Source of the DNA: Alphaproteobacteria bacterium UBA7314
Lineage (GTDB): Bacteria; Pseudomonadota; Alphaproteobacteria; MPNO01; UBA830
NCBI GenBank assembly: GCA_002471575.1
Contig: DKQG01000037.1
Span: 1 to 12,527 of the forward strand
DNA: 12,527 nt
Direction of reading: 5' to 3'
Position numbers and translations under genes: made by a program
The notes under the pieces: model-generated
What the model was told of the DNA's origin: nothing
The model's input: the letters and a program-made list of their open reading frames with translations, nothing else
The model's database searches: none
Shown: positions 1 to 7,138 of the stretch, piece by piece
Position numbering within the stretch: position 1 is the stretch's first letter
Layout: each line of letters begins with the position of its first letter

Positions 1-111
1 GCGACGAAACCCTGCTTAGACTTGCCGCAGGTTTACTCACGTAAGCAATTTCGTTCGCGTCGAAGCGGTAGTATGTTCGAGCGCCCGTCGATGTTTCATC
101 TCCTGAAGTAA
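1..111 (+). other. Possible 3' end of an upstream coding frame (unidentified)
   Basis: Frame 1 is open from the window edge through 36 codons to a TAA at 109-111. The predicted tail is basic, ends in residues reading FHLLK, and resembles no family I recognise. An open run this short can occur by chance in GC-rich DNA, and no conserved motif supports it, so it is only a candidate C-terminus of an upstream gene. The rest of 1-133 holds the ribosome binding site of the next gene. A TAGTAT hexamer at 69-74 looks like a -10 box but has no convincing -35 partner. Confidence 0.2.
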
Positions 112-133
112 AAAGAAAGAAAGGTTTTTGAAC

Positions 134-892
134 ATGGTTCGTGGCTTCAAGATTTTCGGAGGACTCATCGCCGTCGTTGTCTTCGCCGTGGTGGGAGCCG
201 CAATTTTTGTTTATTCGAGCCTAGATTCGATAGTTAAAGATACGGTCGAAGATTACGGTCCCCAGTTCACGGGTGTTTCAGTGACCTTGGACAAGGTGGA
301 GCTGTCGCCCGAAAGCGGCGTCGGTCTGATATCCGGATTGATCGTCGGTAATCCGTCCGGATATCAGACCGACGCCGCCTTCAAGCTCGGCACCATTGCG
401 ATGCACATCGATCTGCGTTCTGTCACCAGCGAAACAATTCTTATCAAATCGATCGTCATCAGCGGTACCGACGTCATCTACGAATTTAGCGGCGGTGAGA
501 GCAACGTGGACATTATCGGCAGAAACGTCGAAAAGGCTGCCGACGGCTCGAAGTCCGACCAGCCGAAAAAAAACGAAGGCCCTGGCAAGAAGATGGTGAT
601 CGAAAGCCTCGTCATCATTAACGGCAAGGTCTCGTTGAGCCACCCGCTGCTGAAAGGCAAGAAACTAGCCTCCCGCCTGCCCACGATCCGGCTAAAAGAC
701 ATCGGCAAGGACAAGAAGGACGGTGCCAGCCCGGCCGAGGTGGTCAACAAGATCATGGATGCCCTCGAAAAGGAGGTATCCGTGGCGGTAGGCGCAACCG
801 ACATCAACAACATGGTTAAGGCCCTGTCCAAAGGCGCGGAAGATGCCGCCAATGGCGCCACCGACCACCTAAAAAAACTTTTCAGCAAGTGA
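134..892 (+). CDS. Small AsmA-like membrane-anchored protein
   Basis: Predicted 252-residue protein with one N-terminal hydrophobic segment (about residues 6-28) after a short basic start, so it is probably an inner-membrane anchor with the rest in the periplasm. The body carries the pattern I associate with small AsmA-like proteins: a GLIVGNPSGYQTDAAFKLG stretch near residues 68-86, a following 'IDLRSV' strand, a 'VIESLVIINGKVSL' strand and a 'LPTIRLKDIGK' segment before a helical, lysine-rich C-terminus ending LKKLFSK. AsmA-family proteins are linked to envelope or lipid homeostasis; the role of this short form is not known to me. ATG 134 is chosen over the in-frame TTG 128 because AAGG at 121-124 lies 9 nt upstream. 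The gene contains a perfect 23-bp inverted repeat (315-378). It is separated by 103 bp from the next gene and seems unrelated to the catabolic genes. Confidence 0.8.
   Translation: MVRGFKIFGGLIAVVVFAVVGAAIFVYSSLDSIVKDTVEDYGPQFTGVSVTLDKVELSPESGVGLISGLIVGNPSGYQTDAAFKLGTIAMHIDLRSVTSETILIKSIVISGTDVIYEFSGGESNVDIIGRNVEKAADGSKSDQPKKNEGPGKKMVIESLVIINGKVSLSHPLLKGKKLASRLPTIRLKDIGKDKKDGASPAEVVNKIMDALEKEVSVAVGATDINNMVKALSKGAEDAANGATDHLKKLFSK
315..378. repeat. Perfect 23-bp inverted repeat inside the AsmA-like gene
   Basis: Left arm 315-337 and right arm 356-378 are exact reverse complements, separated by an 18-nt spacer (338-355). The arms centre on GATATC-containing sequence, and neither pairing extends outward (314/379) or inward (338/355). 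The repeat lies wholly within codons of the AsmA-like gene. Because of its register, the minus strand over the same interval can encode the same GVGLISG and SGYQTDAAF peptides. In mRNA it would form a strong GC-rich stem. It is either a chance consequence of conserved peptide sequence plus codon choice, or a product of template-switch correction of an imperfect palindrome. Confidence 0.9.
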
Positions 893-920
893 ATCCGGGG
901 GACAGACCAGAAAAAGACGA

Positions 921-949
921 CCGCTATTGCGGGGTGACCGTTTTCTTTT
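921..949 (+). terminator. Weak terminator-like hairpin plus T-rich tract
   Basis: A short stem CCGC (921-924) / GCGG (929-932) with a TATT loop lies about 30 nt after the AsmA-like stop. A T-rich tract (941-949) follows. An A-rich stretch at 910-916 could pair imperfectly with the T tract to extend the structure. The stem is short and the T run is 8 nt away from it, so this is only a possible rho-independent terminator separating the AsmA-like gene from the operon that follows. Confidence 0.25.
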
Positions 950-995
950 GCGGACCGGACGATAAGATATACCTTAAATTTCGCGGGAAACCATA

Positions 996-1322
996 ATGTC
1001 GGCACCGAGCTGGAGAGAGATGATCGAAACCGCAAGCTCGAAAGGTATGCTTGCGAAGCAGCTGTTCGTCGTGTTCACCGAACCGACCGGCGGTCTGGAC
1101 AAGGTTCAGAACTCCAGAGCCGAGCACCTGAAATATCAGGTAGAGATCGAACAAAAAGGAATCATGTTTGCCGCGGGTCCGCTGGCCGACAACAGCGGCG
1201 AAAGCTGGGGTGGCGACGGCATGGTCATTATCCGTGCCGACTCGCTAGAAGAAGCAACCAAGATCGCCGAGGCAGATCCGATGCATTCTTCGGGCGCACG
1301 AAAATTCAACATCCGGCCATGA
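996..1322 (+). CDS. YciI-like (YCII domain) protein, shortened by an in-frame TGA
   Basis: Predicted 108 residues, matching the YCII-related ferredoxin-like fold. Visible landmarks are the start GMLAKQLFVV (first strand, from about residue 17), AEHLKYQ with the conserved His44, MFAAGPL near 57-63, and DPMHSSGAR with Asp94. His and Asp are the pair usually conserved in YciI-like proteins, which are small dimeric enzymes or accessory proteins of mostly unknown substrate, often found in catabolic operons. The N-terminal extension before GML is normal for this subgroup, supporting ATG 996; GGGAAA at 985-990 is a close, modest ribosome binding site. The reading frame stops at TGA 1320-1322 immediately after 'FNIRP', where relatives continue with Trp. 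The same frame then runs to TAA 1386-1388 with family-like sequence, so this is probably a recent nonsense mutation. The core fold and His/Asp pair are upstream of the stop, so residual function is possible. Confidence 0.8.
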   Translation: MSAPSWREMIETASSKGMLAKQLFVVFTEPTGGLDKVQNSRAEHLKYQVEIEQKGIMFAAGPLADNSGESWGGDGMVIIRADSLEEATKIAEADPMHSSGARKFNIRP

Positions 1323-1388
1323 CTAATGAACGAGGGCGGGTTCAATCTGCGGGTGACATTCTCGGACGGAAAGCAGCGAATTGAGTAA
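1323..1388 (+). other. In-frame C-terminal tail of the YciI-like gene beyond the TGA
   Basis: The 21 codons after TGA 1320-1322 continue in the same frame and read LMNEGG...LRVTFSDGKQRIE before TAA 1386-1388. This resembles the usual end of the subgroup, where a 'PW-LLNEG' segment is followed by a strand and a 'SDGK'-like turn. A TGG-to-TGA transition would explain the break exactly and would restore a 130-residue protein of normal length. The next gene's ribosome binding site AAAAGG (1386-1391) and GTG (1401) sit directly after the distal TAA, as expected if 1388 was the original gene end. Other genes here use TGG for Trp and TGA as a terminator, which argues against a general recoding of TGA. 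Confidence 0.75.
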
Positions 1389-1400
1389 AAGGCATCGACC

Positions 1401-2342
1401 GTGAAAGCGATCCGTTACAGCGAATACGGCACCCCCGAAGTTCTGGAGTATCTGGAACTGGACGATCCGGTACCCGCGCCCGGCGAAGCTCTGATCGCGG
1501 TTCGGTGCGCGAGCGTCATCCCGGGCGACTGGAAAGTCCGGGCCGGAAATCTGCGGGACATGTTTCCACTCAGTCTGCCGACGATCCCCGGCCGGGACGG
1601 CGCGGGCATCGTCGTCGACGTGGGCGAAGATTGCGACTGGACCAAAATCGGCGAGGAAATCTGCTTCGTTACCGAACATGTAGAACCCGGCAGCTACGCA
1701 GAACTGGTCGCCCGGCCGCGGGGGATGACCATCCCCAAACCACCGAACATAGATTTCGCTGAAGCCGCGGCAATGATGCATGCCGGCGTCTGCGCATGGA
1801 TCGGCTTGGTAGAAACCGCACAGGTTTCGGCAGGGCAGAACGTACTTGTTCACGCAGGAGCAGGCGCAATCGGCGGGATGGCCATCCAGATCGCCCGCGA
1901 AACTGGATGTCATGTGACGACGACGTGCAGCGCCTCAAACGCGGATTACGTGCGTTCCCTCGGTGCCCACCGGGTAATCGAATACGACCGGGGGAATTTC
2001 GAAGAACTGGTAAGCGGTCAGGACGTGGTTTTCGACCTGATAGGCGGCGACACGCATGAGAGATCCTGCCGGGTCCTGCGTCGCGGCGGTACCCTCGTCT
2101 GGCTGATCGCGAGAGAGTTCGAGGATGTCAGCGACAAATACGGCGTGGCTTGCCGCCAGGCCGTGATCCATGACCGGCGGAAAACGCTGGAGAGGCTAGC
2201 AGAGCGCGTCGCAGCGGGTATATTGAAACCACAGGTATCGGGTCGACTGCCACTCGACAGGGCGGCGGAGGCACATGGGAGGTTGGAACGCGGAGACAAC
2301 AGCCGCGGCAGGATCATTCTGGAAATTGGGGACGGCTCATAA
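1401..2342 (+). CDS. Zinc-free MDR-superfamily NAD(P)H oxidoreductase (quinone reductase-like)
   Basis: Predicted 313-residue medium-chain dehydrogenase/reductase. The N-terminal GroES-like domain starts MKAIRYSEYG and carries PAPGEALIAV (26-35), VIPGDWKVRAG (39-49; the family usually has 'NPxDWK') and PGRDGAGIV (63-71). The Rossmann domain carries HAGAGAIGGMAIQIA (151-165), the dinucleotide-binding loop, and a later DVVFDLIGG strand. The Cys/His zinc ligands of alcohol dehydrogenases and the structural four-Cys lobe are absent, so it belongs with quinone oxidoreductase/enoyl-reductase types, which reduce quinones or conjugated carbonyls with NAD(P)H. The substrate cannot be told. The start is GTG 1401 with AAAAGG at 1386-1391 about 9 nt upstream. 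The stop TAA abuts the next gene's ATG with no gap, so cotranscription is very likely. Confidence 0.88.
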   Translation: MKAIRYSEYGTPEVLEYLELDDPVPAPGEALIAVRCASVIPGDWKVRAGNLRDMFPLSLPTIPGRDGAGIVVDVGEDCDWTKIGEEICFVTEHVEPGSYAELVARPRGMTIPKPPNIDFAEAAAMMHAGVCAWIGLVETAQVSAGQNVLVHAGAGAIGGMAIQIARETGCHVTTTCSASNADYVRSLGAHRVIEYDRGNFEELVSGQDVVFDLIGGDTHERSCRVLRRGGTLVWLIAREFEDVSDKYGVACRQAVIHDRRKTLERLAERVAAGILKPQVSGRLPLDRAAEAHGRLERGDNSRGRIILEIGDGS

Positions 2343-2816
2343 ATGGATGAAACTCTGGAAACGGACGTGATCGGCGACGAGGTATTGCATAAGGAAGACA
2401 GGAAATTGCCGCTCGGCAATGGCCAGCACGTCGGCGACATCGGCACGGTTGTCAACTCGATGATCGTCCATGCGCAGATACACGGCGGCCTTGCTAAGGG
2501 CATCGAGCAGGCGTTGAAGGAAAGCGAAGCCTACGAAGTGGACAGCGGACAGATTCAGGCCAGATCGTCTCTGAATTACGGCATCCCGCGTGCCGATGAC
2601 CTAATCGACTTTGCGGGCGAGCCAAACGAGTCCCAGACCTGCACCCAAACCCCGTTAGGTGCAAAGGGCTGTGGCGAATCTAGCTCGATTAGTGCTCCGG
2701 CGGCGCTGGTCAGCGCAGTTCTCGACGCACTGGACCCGCTTGGCGCGGACGATATTGGCAGGCCGCTAACACCTCTCTGCGTCTGGAGCGCGATACCGGA
2801 AGCCAAATCCGGATGA
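2343..2816 (+). CDS. C-terminal fragment of a CoxL/xanthine dehydrogenase-type molybdenum hydroxylase large subunit
   Basis: Predicted 157 residues, whereas the family's large subunits are roughly 750-800. From residue 31 to 151 it aligns by eye to the extreme C-terminus: DIGTVVNSMIVHAQIHGGLA (32-51; family 'DxGxxxNPxxVxGQxHGG'), YGIPRADDL (79-87), LGAKGCGESSSISAPAA (105-121) and PLTPLCVW (141-148). Glu112 in 'GCGE' corresponds to the catalytic base of these enzymes (GVGE). The rest of the molybdopterin-binding subunit and the FeS and FAD partners are missing, so it cannot be a hydroxylase alone. The first 30 residues are unrelated. It is either a remnant of a deleted gene or a repurposed domain. 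Favouring continued translation: an intact frame, GGGGA at 2328-2332, ATG directly after the previous TAA, and an ATGA overlap with hyuA. Confidence 0.8.
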   Translation: MDETLETDVIGDEVLHKEDRKLPLGNGQHVGDIGTVVNSMIVHAQIHGGLAKGIEQALKESEAYEVDSGQIQARSSLNYGIPRADDLIDFAGEPNESQTCTQTPLGAKGCGESSSISAPAALVSAVLDALDPLGADDIGRPLTPLCVWSAIPEAKSG

Positions 2817-4885
2817 AGTACCGCGCCGGGATCGATATCGGAGGAACGTTTACGGATCTCGTCCTGATGGATGAGGAAGGATCGGTTCATGCCGAAAAAT
2901 TGCTGACGACGCCGGACGAGTTCGGACGCGGTATCGCAGAGGGGCTGGCAGCCGCCCTGCGCAATGTTGGGGCGGAACCGGGCGATGTCAACATAATCGT
3001 CCACGGGACAACGGTCGCGACGAACGCCATCCTCGAAGCCAAGGGCGCAGCCACCGGGCTCATCACGACGGAGGGGTTTCGCGACGTTCTGGAACTGCGG
3101 CGGCTTCGGATCCCGGAGATGTATTCCCTGAACTGGACCAAGCCGCCGCCGCTGGTGCCCAGGAGACTGCGGCGCGAAGCGCGTGAGAAAGTGGGCCCGC
3201 GGGGCGATGTCCGGTTGCCGCTCGACGAAGCGTCGGTCGTCGCCGCCTGCGAACGGCTGGCGGAGGGAAACGTAGCCGCGGTCGCGATCGCTTATCTCCA
3301 TGCCTACGCCAACCCAGCCCACGAACAGCGCAGTGCCGAAATTGCCCGCGAGGTCCTTGGAACTGACGTCTTTATCACTTGTTCCAGCGACATCCTGCCG
3401 GAAATTCGCGAATACGAACGCACTTCGACAACGGTCATTAACGCGTATCTGGGACCAATCCTCTCGGGGTATTTCGACTCACTGCAACGGCACCTGAAAC
3501 AGATCGACGTCACCGCACCGGTACAGGTCATGAAATCCGACGGCGGAGTCATGTCGGTAGCTGCGGCGACGCAAAAGCCCGCATATATCGTGGAGTCAGG
3601 CCCGGCAGCCGGCGTTATCGGTGCGGCAAGGCTGGATACGACCGCAAACATCATCACACTCGATATGGGGGGCACGACCGCCAAGGCCTCCATGGTCGAA
3701 CACGGCCAAGTGGCACGCACCGGGGACTACGAAGTTGGCGCCGGCATAAATCTCTCGAGCAAGCTGGTAATGGGCGGCGGCTATGCGCTGAAACTTCCGG
3801 TGATCGATATTTCAGAAATCGGCGCAGGCGGCGGCAGCATTGTCTCCCTCGACCGGGGTGGACTAGTAAAGGTCGGTCCAGAAAGTGCGGGAGCCCTGCC
3901 CGGCCCGGTATGTTACGGCCGCGGCGGCGAAGAGCCGACATTTACGGATTCCGTTCTGACCTTGGGGTACCTGAACCCGGGCCACCTAGTCGGCGGCGAC
4001 CTGCAACTCGATGCCAACAGGGCACGACAGGTACTGGAAACCGCGATCGCAAAGCCGATCGAACGCGATCTGCTGGATGCCGCATGGGGCATTTTTCAGG
4101 TCGCCTGCGGCACGATGGTGCGAGCCGTGAAAGCCGTATCGACATACCGTGGGCGTGACCCACGGGATTTCACGCTTTTTGCGTTCGGCGGTAACGGCCC
4201 GGTGGTGGCAGCGGAAATCGCCAACCTGTTGGATATGTCCGAGGTCGTCGTTCCGCCGACCCCCGGCGTTTTCAGCGCCTTCGGGCTGCTTCTCTCGGAT
4301 GTCGAGCACGAAATCAGCCGGGCGTGGCTGAACCGGCTAGCCGACGTCGGGCCGGCGGATATGGAAAACGCCTATGCCGCCCTTCAAAAGGAACTATACG
4401 GGGTGATGGCGGACGAAGGATACCGGCAGCCGGACTATTCCGTCACACGCTATGCCGACCTCCGGTATGCCGGACAGGCCCACGAACTAACGATCGAAAC
4501 TGCTTCGGCCGGCGGTGCCCCGGATTTAGCCACCTTGGCATTGGAATTCGGAGCCGAGCACGAAAGAACATACGGTCATAAGGCAGAGGCGGAAGCCGTG
4601 GAATGCGTGACGCTACGCCTTATTGCCCGGGTCGCGGAAGACCGGCCCGCACGCAAGGACGCGACATCCGGGGGCGCAGACCACAAGGCCGACCCCCGGC
4701 AGGCATATTTCGGACCCGTATATGGTCAAATGGAAACTCCGGTAATTGACCGCGCCGAGCTGATGAATCCCGTCACCGGCCCTGTTATCGTAGAAGAGTA
4801 CGATTCCACCTGCATCGTACCGCCCGGCTGGAAGGTAGCGCTGGATACGCAAAACAATATCGTCCTGACGCGGGGGAACACCTAA
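2813..4885 (+). CDS. Hydantoinase/oxoprolinase family protein, subunit A (HyuA-like)
   Basis: Predicted 690 residues, full family length. It belongs to the ASKHA-fold ATP-using subunits that include N-methylhydantoinase A, 5-oxoprolinase and the acetone/acetophenone carboxylase subunits. These pair with a B subunit to phosphorylate and open amides or activate ketones for carboxylation. Motifs: AGIDIGGTFTDLVL (5-18, phosphate-binding loop), HGTTVATNAILE (64-75), VESGPAAGVIGAA (260-272), LDMGGTTAKAS (283-293, second phosphate loop), IDISEIGAGGGSI (331-343), and GPVCYGRGG...PTFTDSVLTLGYLNP (364-389). It starts at ATG 2813 inside ATGA with the preceding fragment, with GGAAG at 2798-2802 as a modest ribosome binding site. 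Its TAA (4883-4885) shares a base with the ATG of hyuB. The exact substrate cannot be deduced: the family names 'hydantoinase', 'oxoprolinase' and 'carboxylase' are not separable by eye. Confidence 0.93.
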   Translation: MKYRAGIDIGGTFTDLVLMDEEGSVHAEKLLTTPDEFGRGIAEGLAAALRNVGAEPGDVNIIVHGTTVATNAILEAKGAATGLITTEGFRDVLELRRLRIPEMYSLNWTKPPPLVPRRLRREAREKVGPRGDVRLPLDEASVVAACERLAEGNVAAVAIAYLHAYANPAHEQRSAEIAREVLGTDVFITCSSDILPEIREYERTSTTVINAYLGPILSGYFDSLQRHLKQIDVTAPVQVMKSDGGVMSVAAATQKPAYIVESGPAAGVIGAARLDTTANIITLDMGGTTAKASMVEHGQVARTGDYEVGAGINLSSKLVMGGGYALKLPVIDISEIGAGGGSIVSLDRGGLVKVGPESAGALPGPVCYGRGGEEPTFTDSVLTLGYLNPGHLVGGDLQLDANRARQVLETAIAKPIERDLLDAAWGIFQVACGTMVRAVKAVSTYRGRDPRDFTLFAFGGNGPVVAAEIANLLDMSEVVVPPTPGVFSAFGLLLSDVEHEISRAWLNRLADVGPADMENAYAALQKELYGVMADEGYRQPDYSVTRYADLRYAGQAHELTIETASAGGAPDLATLALEFGAEHERTYGHKAEAEAVECVTLRLIARVAEDRPARKDATSGGADHKADPRQAYFGPVYGQMETPVIDRAELMNPVTGPVIVEEYDSTCIVPPGWKVALDTQNNIVLTRGNT

Positions 4886-6726
4886 TGACCGTTCAATCCT
4901 CCAACGTCGATCCGATCACAATGGAAGTCGTTCAGAATGCGCTGGGTGCCATTGCTGATGAGATGGCGTTGGTCATTATGCGCACCGCCTATTCCACCAT
5001 CGTGCGTGATTCCATGGACTATTCGACGGGCGTTTGCGATCGCCAGGGACGCATCGTCGCCCACGGGATGACCATGGCGTTACATCTCGGATCGTTTCCC
5101 GACGCGATGGCGGCGCTGATCCGTGATTACGGCGACGACATGCACCCGGGCGACATGTTCATTTGGAACGACCCCTATTCAGGCGGCGGGCAACACCTGC
5201 CGGATGTCTACATCGTCAAACCGGTCTTCGCTGGGGACGAACTGGAGGGTTTTGCCGCATCACTGGTGCACCAGATCGACATGGGCGGTATCGCGCCCGG
5301 CTCCGCCGCGGTGTACGCCCGCGAAATTTTTCAGGAAGGGTTGCGCATCCCGCCGATCAAGCTTTATGAGCGGGGAGAACCGAACCGCACCTTCTTCAAG
5401 CTTATGGAAAAGAACACCCGTATTCCGGACAAGCTGTCCGGGGATATGCGGGCACAGGTCGCGGCTTGCCGAACCGCCGACGCTGCACTGACCAGCCTGA
5501 TCGAGCGATACGGCAGCGGCACCTACCGGAAGATCGTCGAAGAACTTCACGATCATGCCGAACGCATCATGCGCACCGAGATATCCGCCTTACCCGACGG
5601 CACCTGGTCGTTCACCGACTATATCGACGGACTGGGCGAAGCACCGGAACCGATTCCGCTCAAGGTCACCATTACGATCGATGGTGGCAACATGACGCTG
5701 GATTGGACCGGGTCCGCACAGCAAGTGGACGCGGCGATCAACTGTCCGGTTCCGTTCGTGAAGTCCGCCTGCCATCTAATTGTGAAATGCCTGGCGGAAG
5801 AGGAAATCCCAAACTTCGAGGGCTTTATTCGGCCGCTCAATATCATTGTACCCGAAGGCACCATAGTAAATCCTCTTCCGCCTGCCGCCTGTGCGGCACG
5901 CGCCATCGTGGGCTGGCGATCGCTCGACCTGCTGTTAGGTTGTTTCGCGCAGATCGTGCCGGACCGGGTTCCGGCGGCGGGGGAAGGCGGCGTCACATTT
6001 CCGTCGTTCAGCGGCTACGACGGGGATGACCGGTTCGTGTGCACGGAAGCTTGGGCAGGATGCTGGGGAGCGTTGCCTGACCGCGACGGCGCGTTCGGCA
6101 TACCCAACCCCGGTGGCAACCTCACCAATCAACCGGTCGAGATGGTCGAGGCCCTGTTCCCGCTGGAAATAACGCGGTACGGCATGGTGGAGAACTCAGG
6201 CGGACCGGGAAAACACCGGGGATCCAACGCCTACCAGCGCGAATACCGTTTTCTCAGCGATGAGACGCAGATGGTTATGCGGTCCGACCGGAGGCGGTTC
6301 CTGCCCTACGGTCTGGAAGGCGGACGGGCGGGAACGCCGTCGTGGAACCTCCGCAATACCGGAACGTCCGAACAGGGCGCGATTCCTGTAATGCCGATGG
6401 AGCCGGTTATCTTCGCGAAAGGCGAAACATTCCGTCATGTATCGGGCGGCGGCGGCGGACACGGCGATCCGCTGGATCGCGCGCCGGAAGACGTTTTGGA
6501 AGATGTCTTGGAGGAACGGTTCACCGCCGAATATGCCCGCGACGTGTATGGCGTTGTGCTGACCGGAACCCCCTTCGATATCGACCGGGCCGAAACCGAC
6601 CGGCACCGCACAGAGTTGAGAAATTCAGTGGCGGACGCCGAGCACCCTGCCTATCTGACGTACTTTCACGACGCATTAGGCATTCATGAATTTCGCCTTG
6701 TAGGTGAAAGAGAGATGGAGAGTTAA
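4885..6726 (+). CDS. Hydantoinase B/oxoprolinase family protein (HyuB-like)
   Basis: Predicted 613 residues, the catalytic partner of the HyuA-like protein; A and B form a hetero-oligomer in characterised relatives. Recognisable segments are DPITMEVVQNAL (9-20), RTAYSTIVRDSMDYS (33-47), NDPYSGGGQHLPDVY (95-109; metal-ligand-rich family signature), HQIDMGGIAPGS (129-140) with His129 and Asp132, and the C-terminal glycine loop SGGGGGHGDP (520-529). No key motif is missing and the length is in the normal range. ATG 4885 overlaps the hyuA stop by one base (TAATG). GGGGGA at 4872-4877 lies about 7 nt upstream, which indicates tight translational coupling and a roughly 1:1 ratio. It is the last gene of the operon that starts near 996. 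Whether the pair acts on a hydantoin, an oxoproline-like lactam, or a ketone by carboxylation is unresolved. Confidence 0.93.
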   Translation: MTVQSSNVDPITMEVVQNALGAIADEMALVIMRTAYSTIVRDSMDYSTGVCDRQGRIVAHGMTMALHLGSFPDAMAALIRDYGDDMHPGDMFIWNDPYSGGGQHLPDVYIVKPVFAGDELEGFAASLVHQIDMGGIAPGSAAVYAREIFQEGLRIPPIKLYERGEPNRTFFKLMEKNTRIPDKLSGDMRAQVAACRTADAALTSLIERYGSGTYRKIVEELHDHAERIMRTEISALPDGTWSFTDYIDGLGEAPEPIPLKVTITIDGGNMTLDWTGSAQQVDAAINCPVPFVKSACHLIVKCLAEEEIPNFEGFIRPLNIIVPEGTIVNPLPPAACAARAIVGWRSLDLLLGCFAQIVPDRVPAAGEGGVTFPSFSGYDGDDRFVCTEAWAGCWGALPDRDGAFGIPNPGGNLTNQPVEMVEALFPLEITRYGMVENSGGPGKHRGSNAYQREYRFLSDETQMVMRSDRRRFLPYGLEGGRAGTPSWNLRNTGTSEQGAIPVMPMEPVIFAKGETFRHVSGGGGGHGDPLDRAPEDVLEDVLEERFTAEYARDVYGVVLTGTPFDIDRAETDRHRTELRNSVADAEHPAYLTYFHDALGIHEFRLVGEREMES

Positions 6727-6871
6727 GCCCGGTAATCCAACGTTTATCGGCAATTTATGCAAAACGTGCACAGCAGGAATGCCTGCAAAATCTCAAGATA
6801 CCAAGTATTCTTAATCAATTTTGCACGAGCTGAGAGCTAAGTCCCGCCAACAAAATCATGGATCCCACTCA

Positions 6872-7063
6872 ATGGCTTCCCCCGAAAACGTCGACAAAAT
6901 TAAAGCCGGTGAATTTGCCGGCCTACGCGTATCCACCCGCCAGGTTACCTGTGCCAGAGAGATCTCGGGGGCCGAATACTCCAGCGAGTATTTCGGCGAT
7001 GGCAGCCACCGTATTGACAGAGCCTACCGGAACGTGACCGAGTTGTTCCGTTTCGCACAGTAG
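6872..7063 (+). CDS. Small hypothetical protein (uncertain)
   Basis: A 63-residue frame starting at ATG 6872, extendable to TTG 6821, and ending at TAG 7061-7063. The product reads MASPENVDKIKAGEFAGLRV... and ends YRNVTELFRFAQ; it has no hydrophobic segment or familiar motif. Codons from about 6900 onward favour C or G in third positions, like the neighbouring real genes, which is why it is listed. Against it, there is no clear ribosome binding site and no recognised family. It could be a genuine small gene, or the residual 3' part of a larger gene lost by deletion. Confidence 0.35.
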   Translation: MASPENVDKIKAGEFAGLRVSTRQVTCAREISGAEYSSEYFGDGSHRIDRAYRNVTELFRFAQ

Positions 7064-7108
7064 GCCAACTAGCCGGCACGCCTCTCTCCCGCGCCTTTAT
7101 CCGAACGA

Positions 7109-7138
7109 AGAGATCACCCCGGTTTCCGGGAAGTCTCT
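7109..7138. terminator. Hairpin between the small ORF and the MFS gene
   Basis: CCCGG (7118-7122) and CCGGG (7126-7130) form a 5-bp stem with a TTT loop. Flanking AGAGA (7109-7113) and TCTCT (7134-7138) can add five more pairs across a small internal loop. It lies 45 nt after the small ORF stop. There is no T run on either strand, so a classical rho-independent terminator is not supported. It may be a structured 3' end or a chance dyad. Confidence 0.25.

Noticed and set aside
963..973. Possible -10 elements (TAAGAT, TATACC) ahead of the YciI-like gene
   Set aside because: No -35 hexamer sits at 16-18 bp; the nearest TTGCGG (948-953) gives spacers of 9 and 14 bp.
478..1035. Long minus-strand open frame over the AsmA-like gene
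   Set aside because: It is a shadow of the plus-strand gene, with a serine-rich low-complexity product and no family motif; it also crosses the next gene's start.
996..1388. Genome-wide recoding of TGA as Trp
   Set aside because: Other genes in the window use TGG for Trp and end in TGA (for example at 890, 2814 and 12279), so the standard bacterial code applies and the 1320 TGA is a local event.
2576..3322. Minus-strand 248-residue frame opposite the molybdenum-hydroxylase fragment and hyuA
   Set aside because: It lies antisense to two recognised genes, has no motif, and its composition is typical of a GC-rich shadow frame.
4147..4165. Perfect 7-bp stem with 5-nt loop (CCGTGGG / CCCACGG) in hyuA
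   Set aside because: It lies inside codons for a conserved YRGRDPRDF segment; short GC-rich dyads are expected in genes of this composition and there is no T run.
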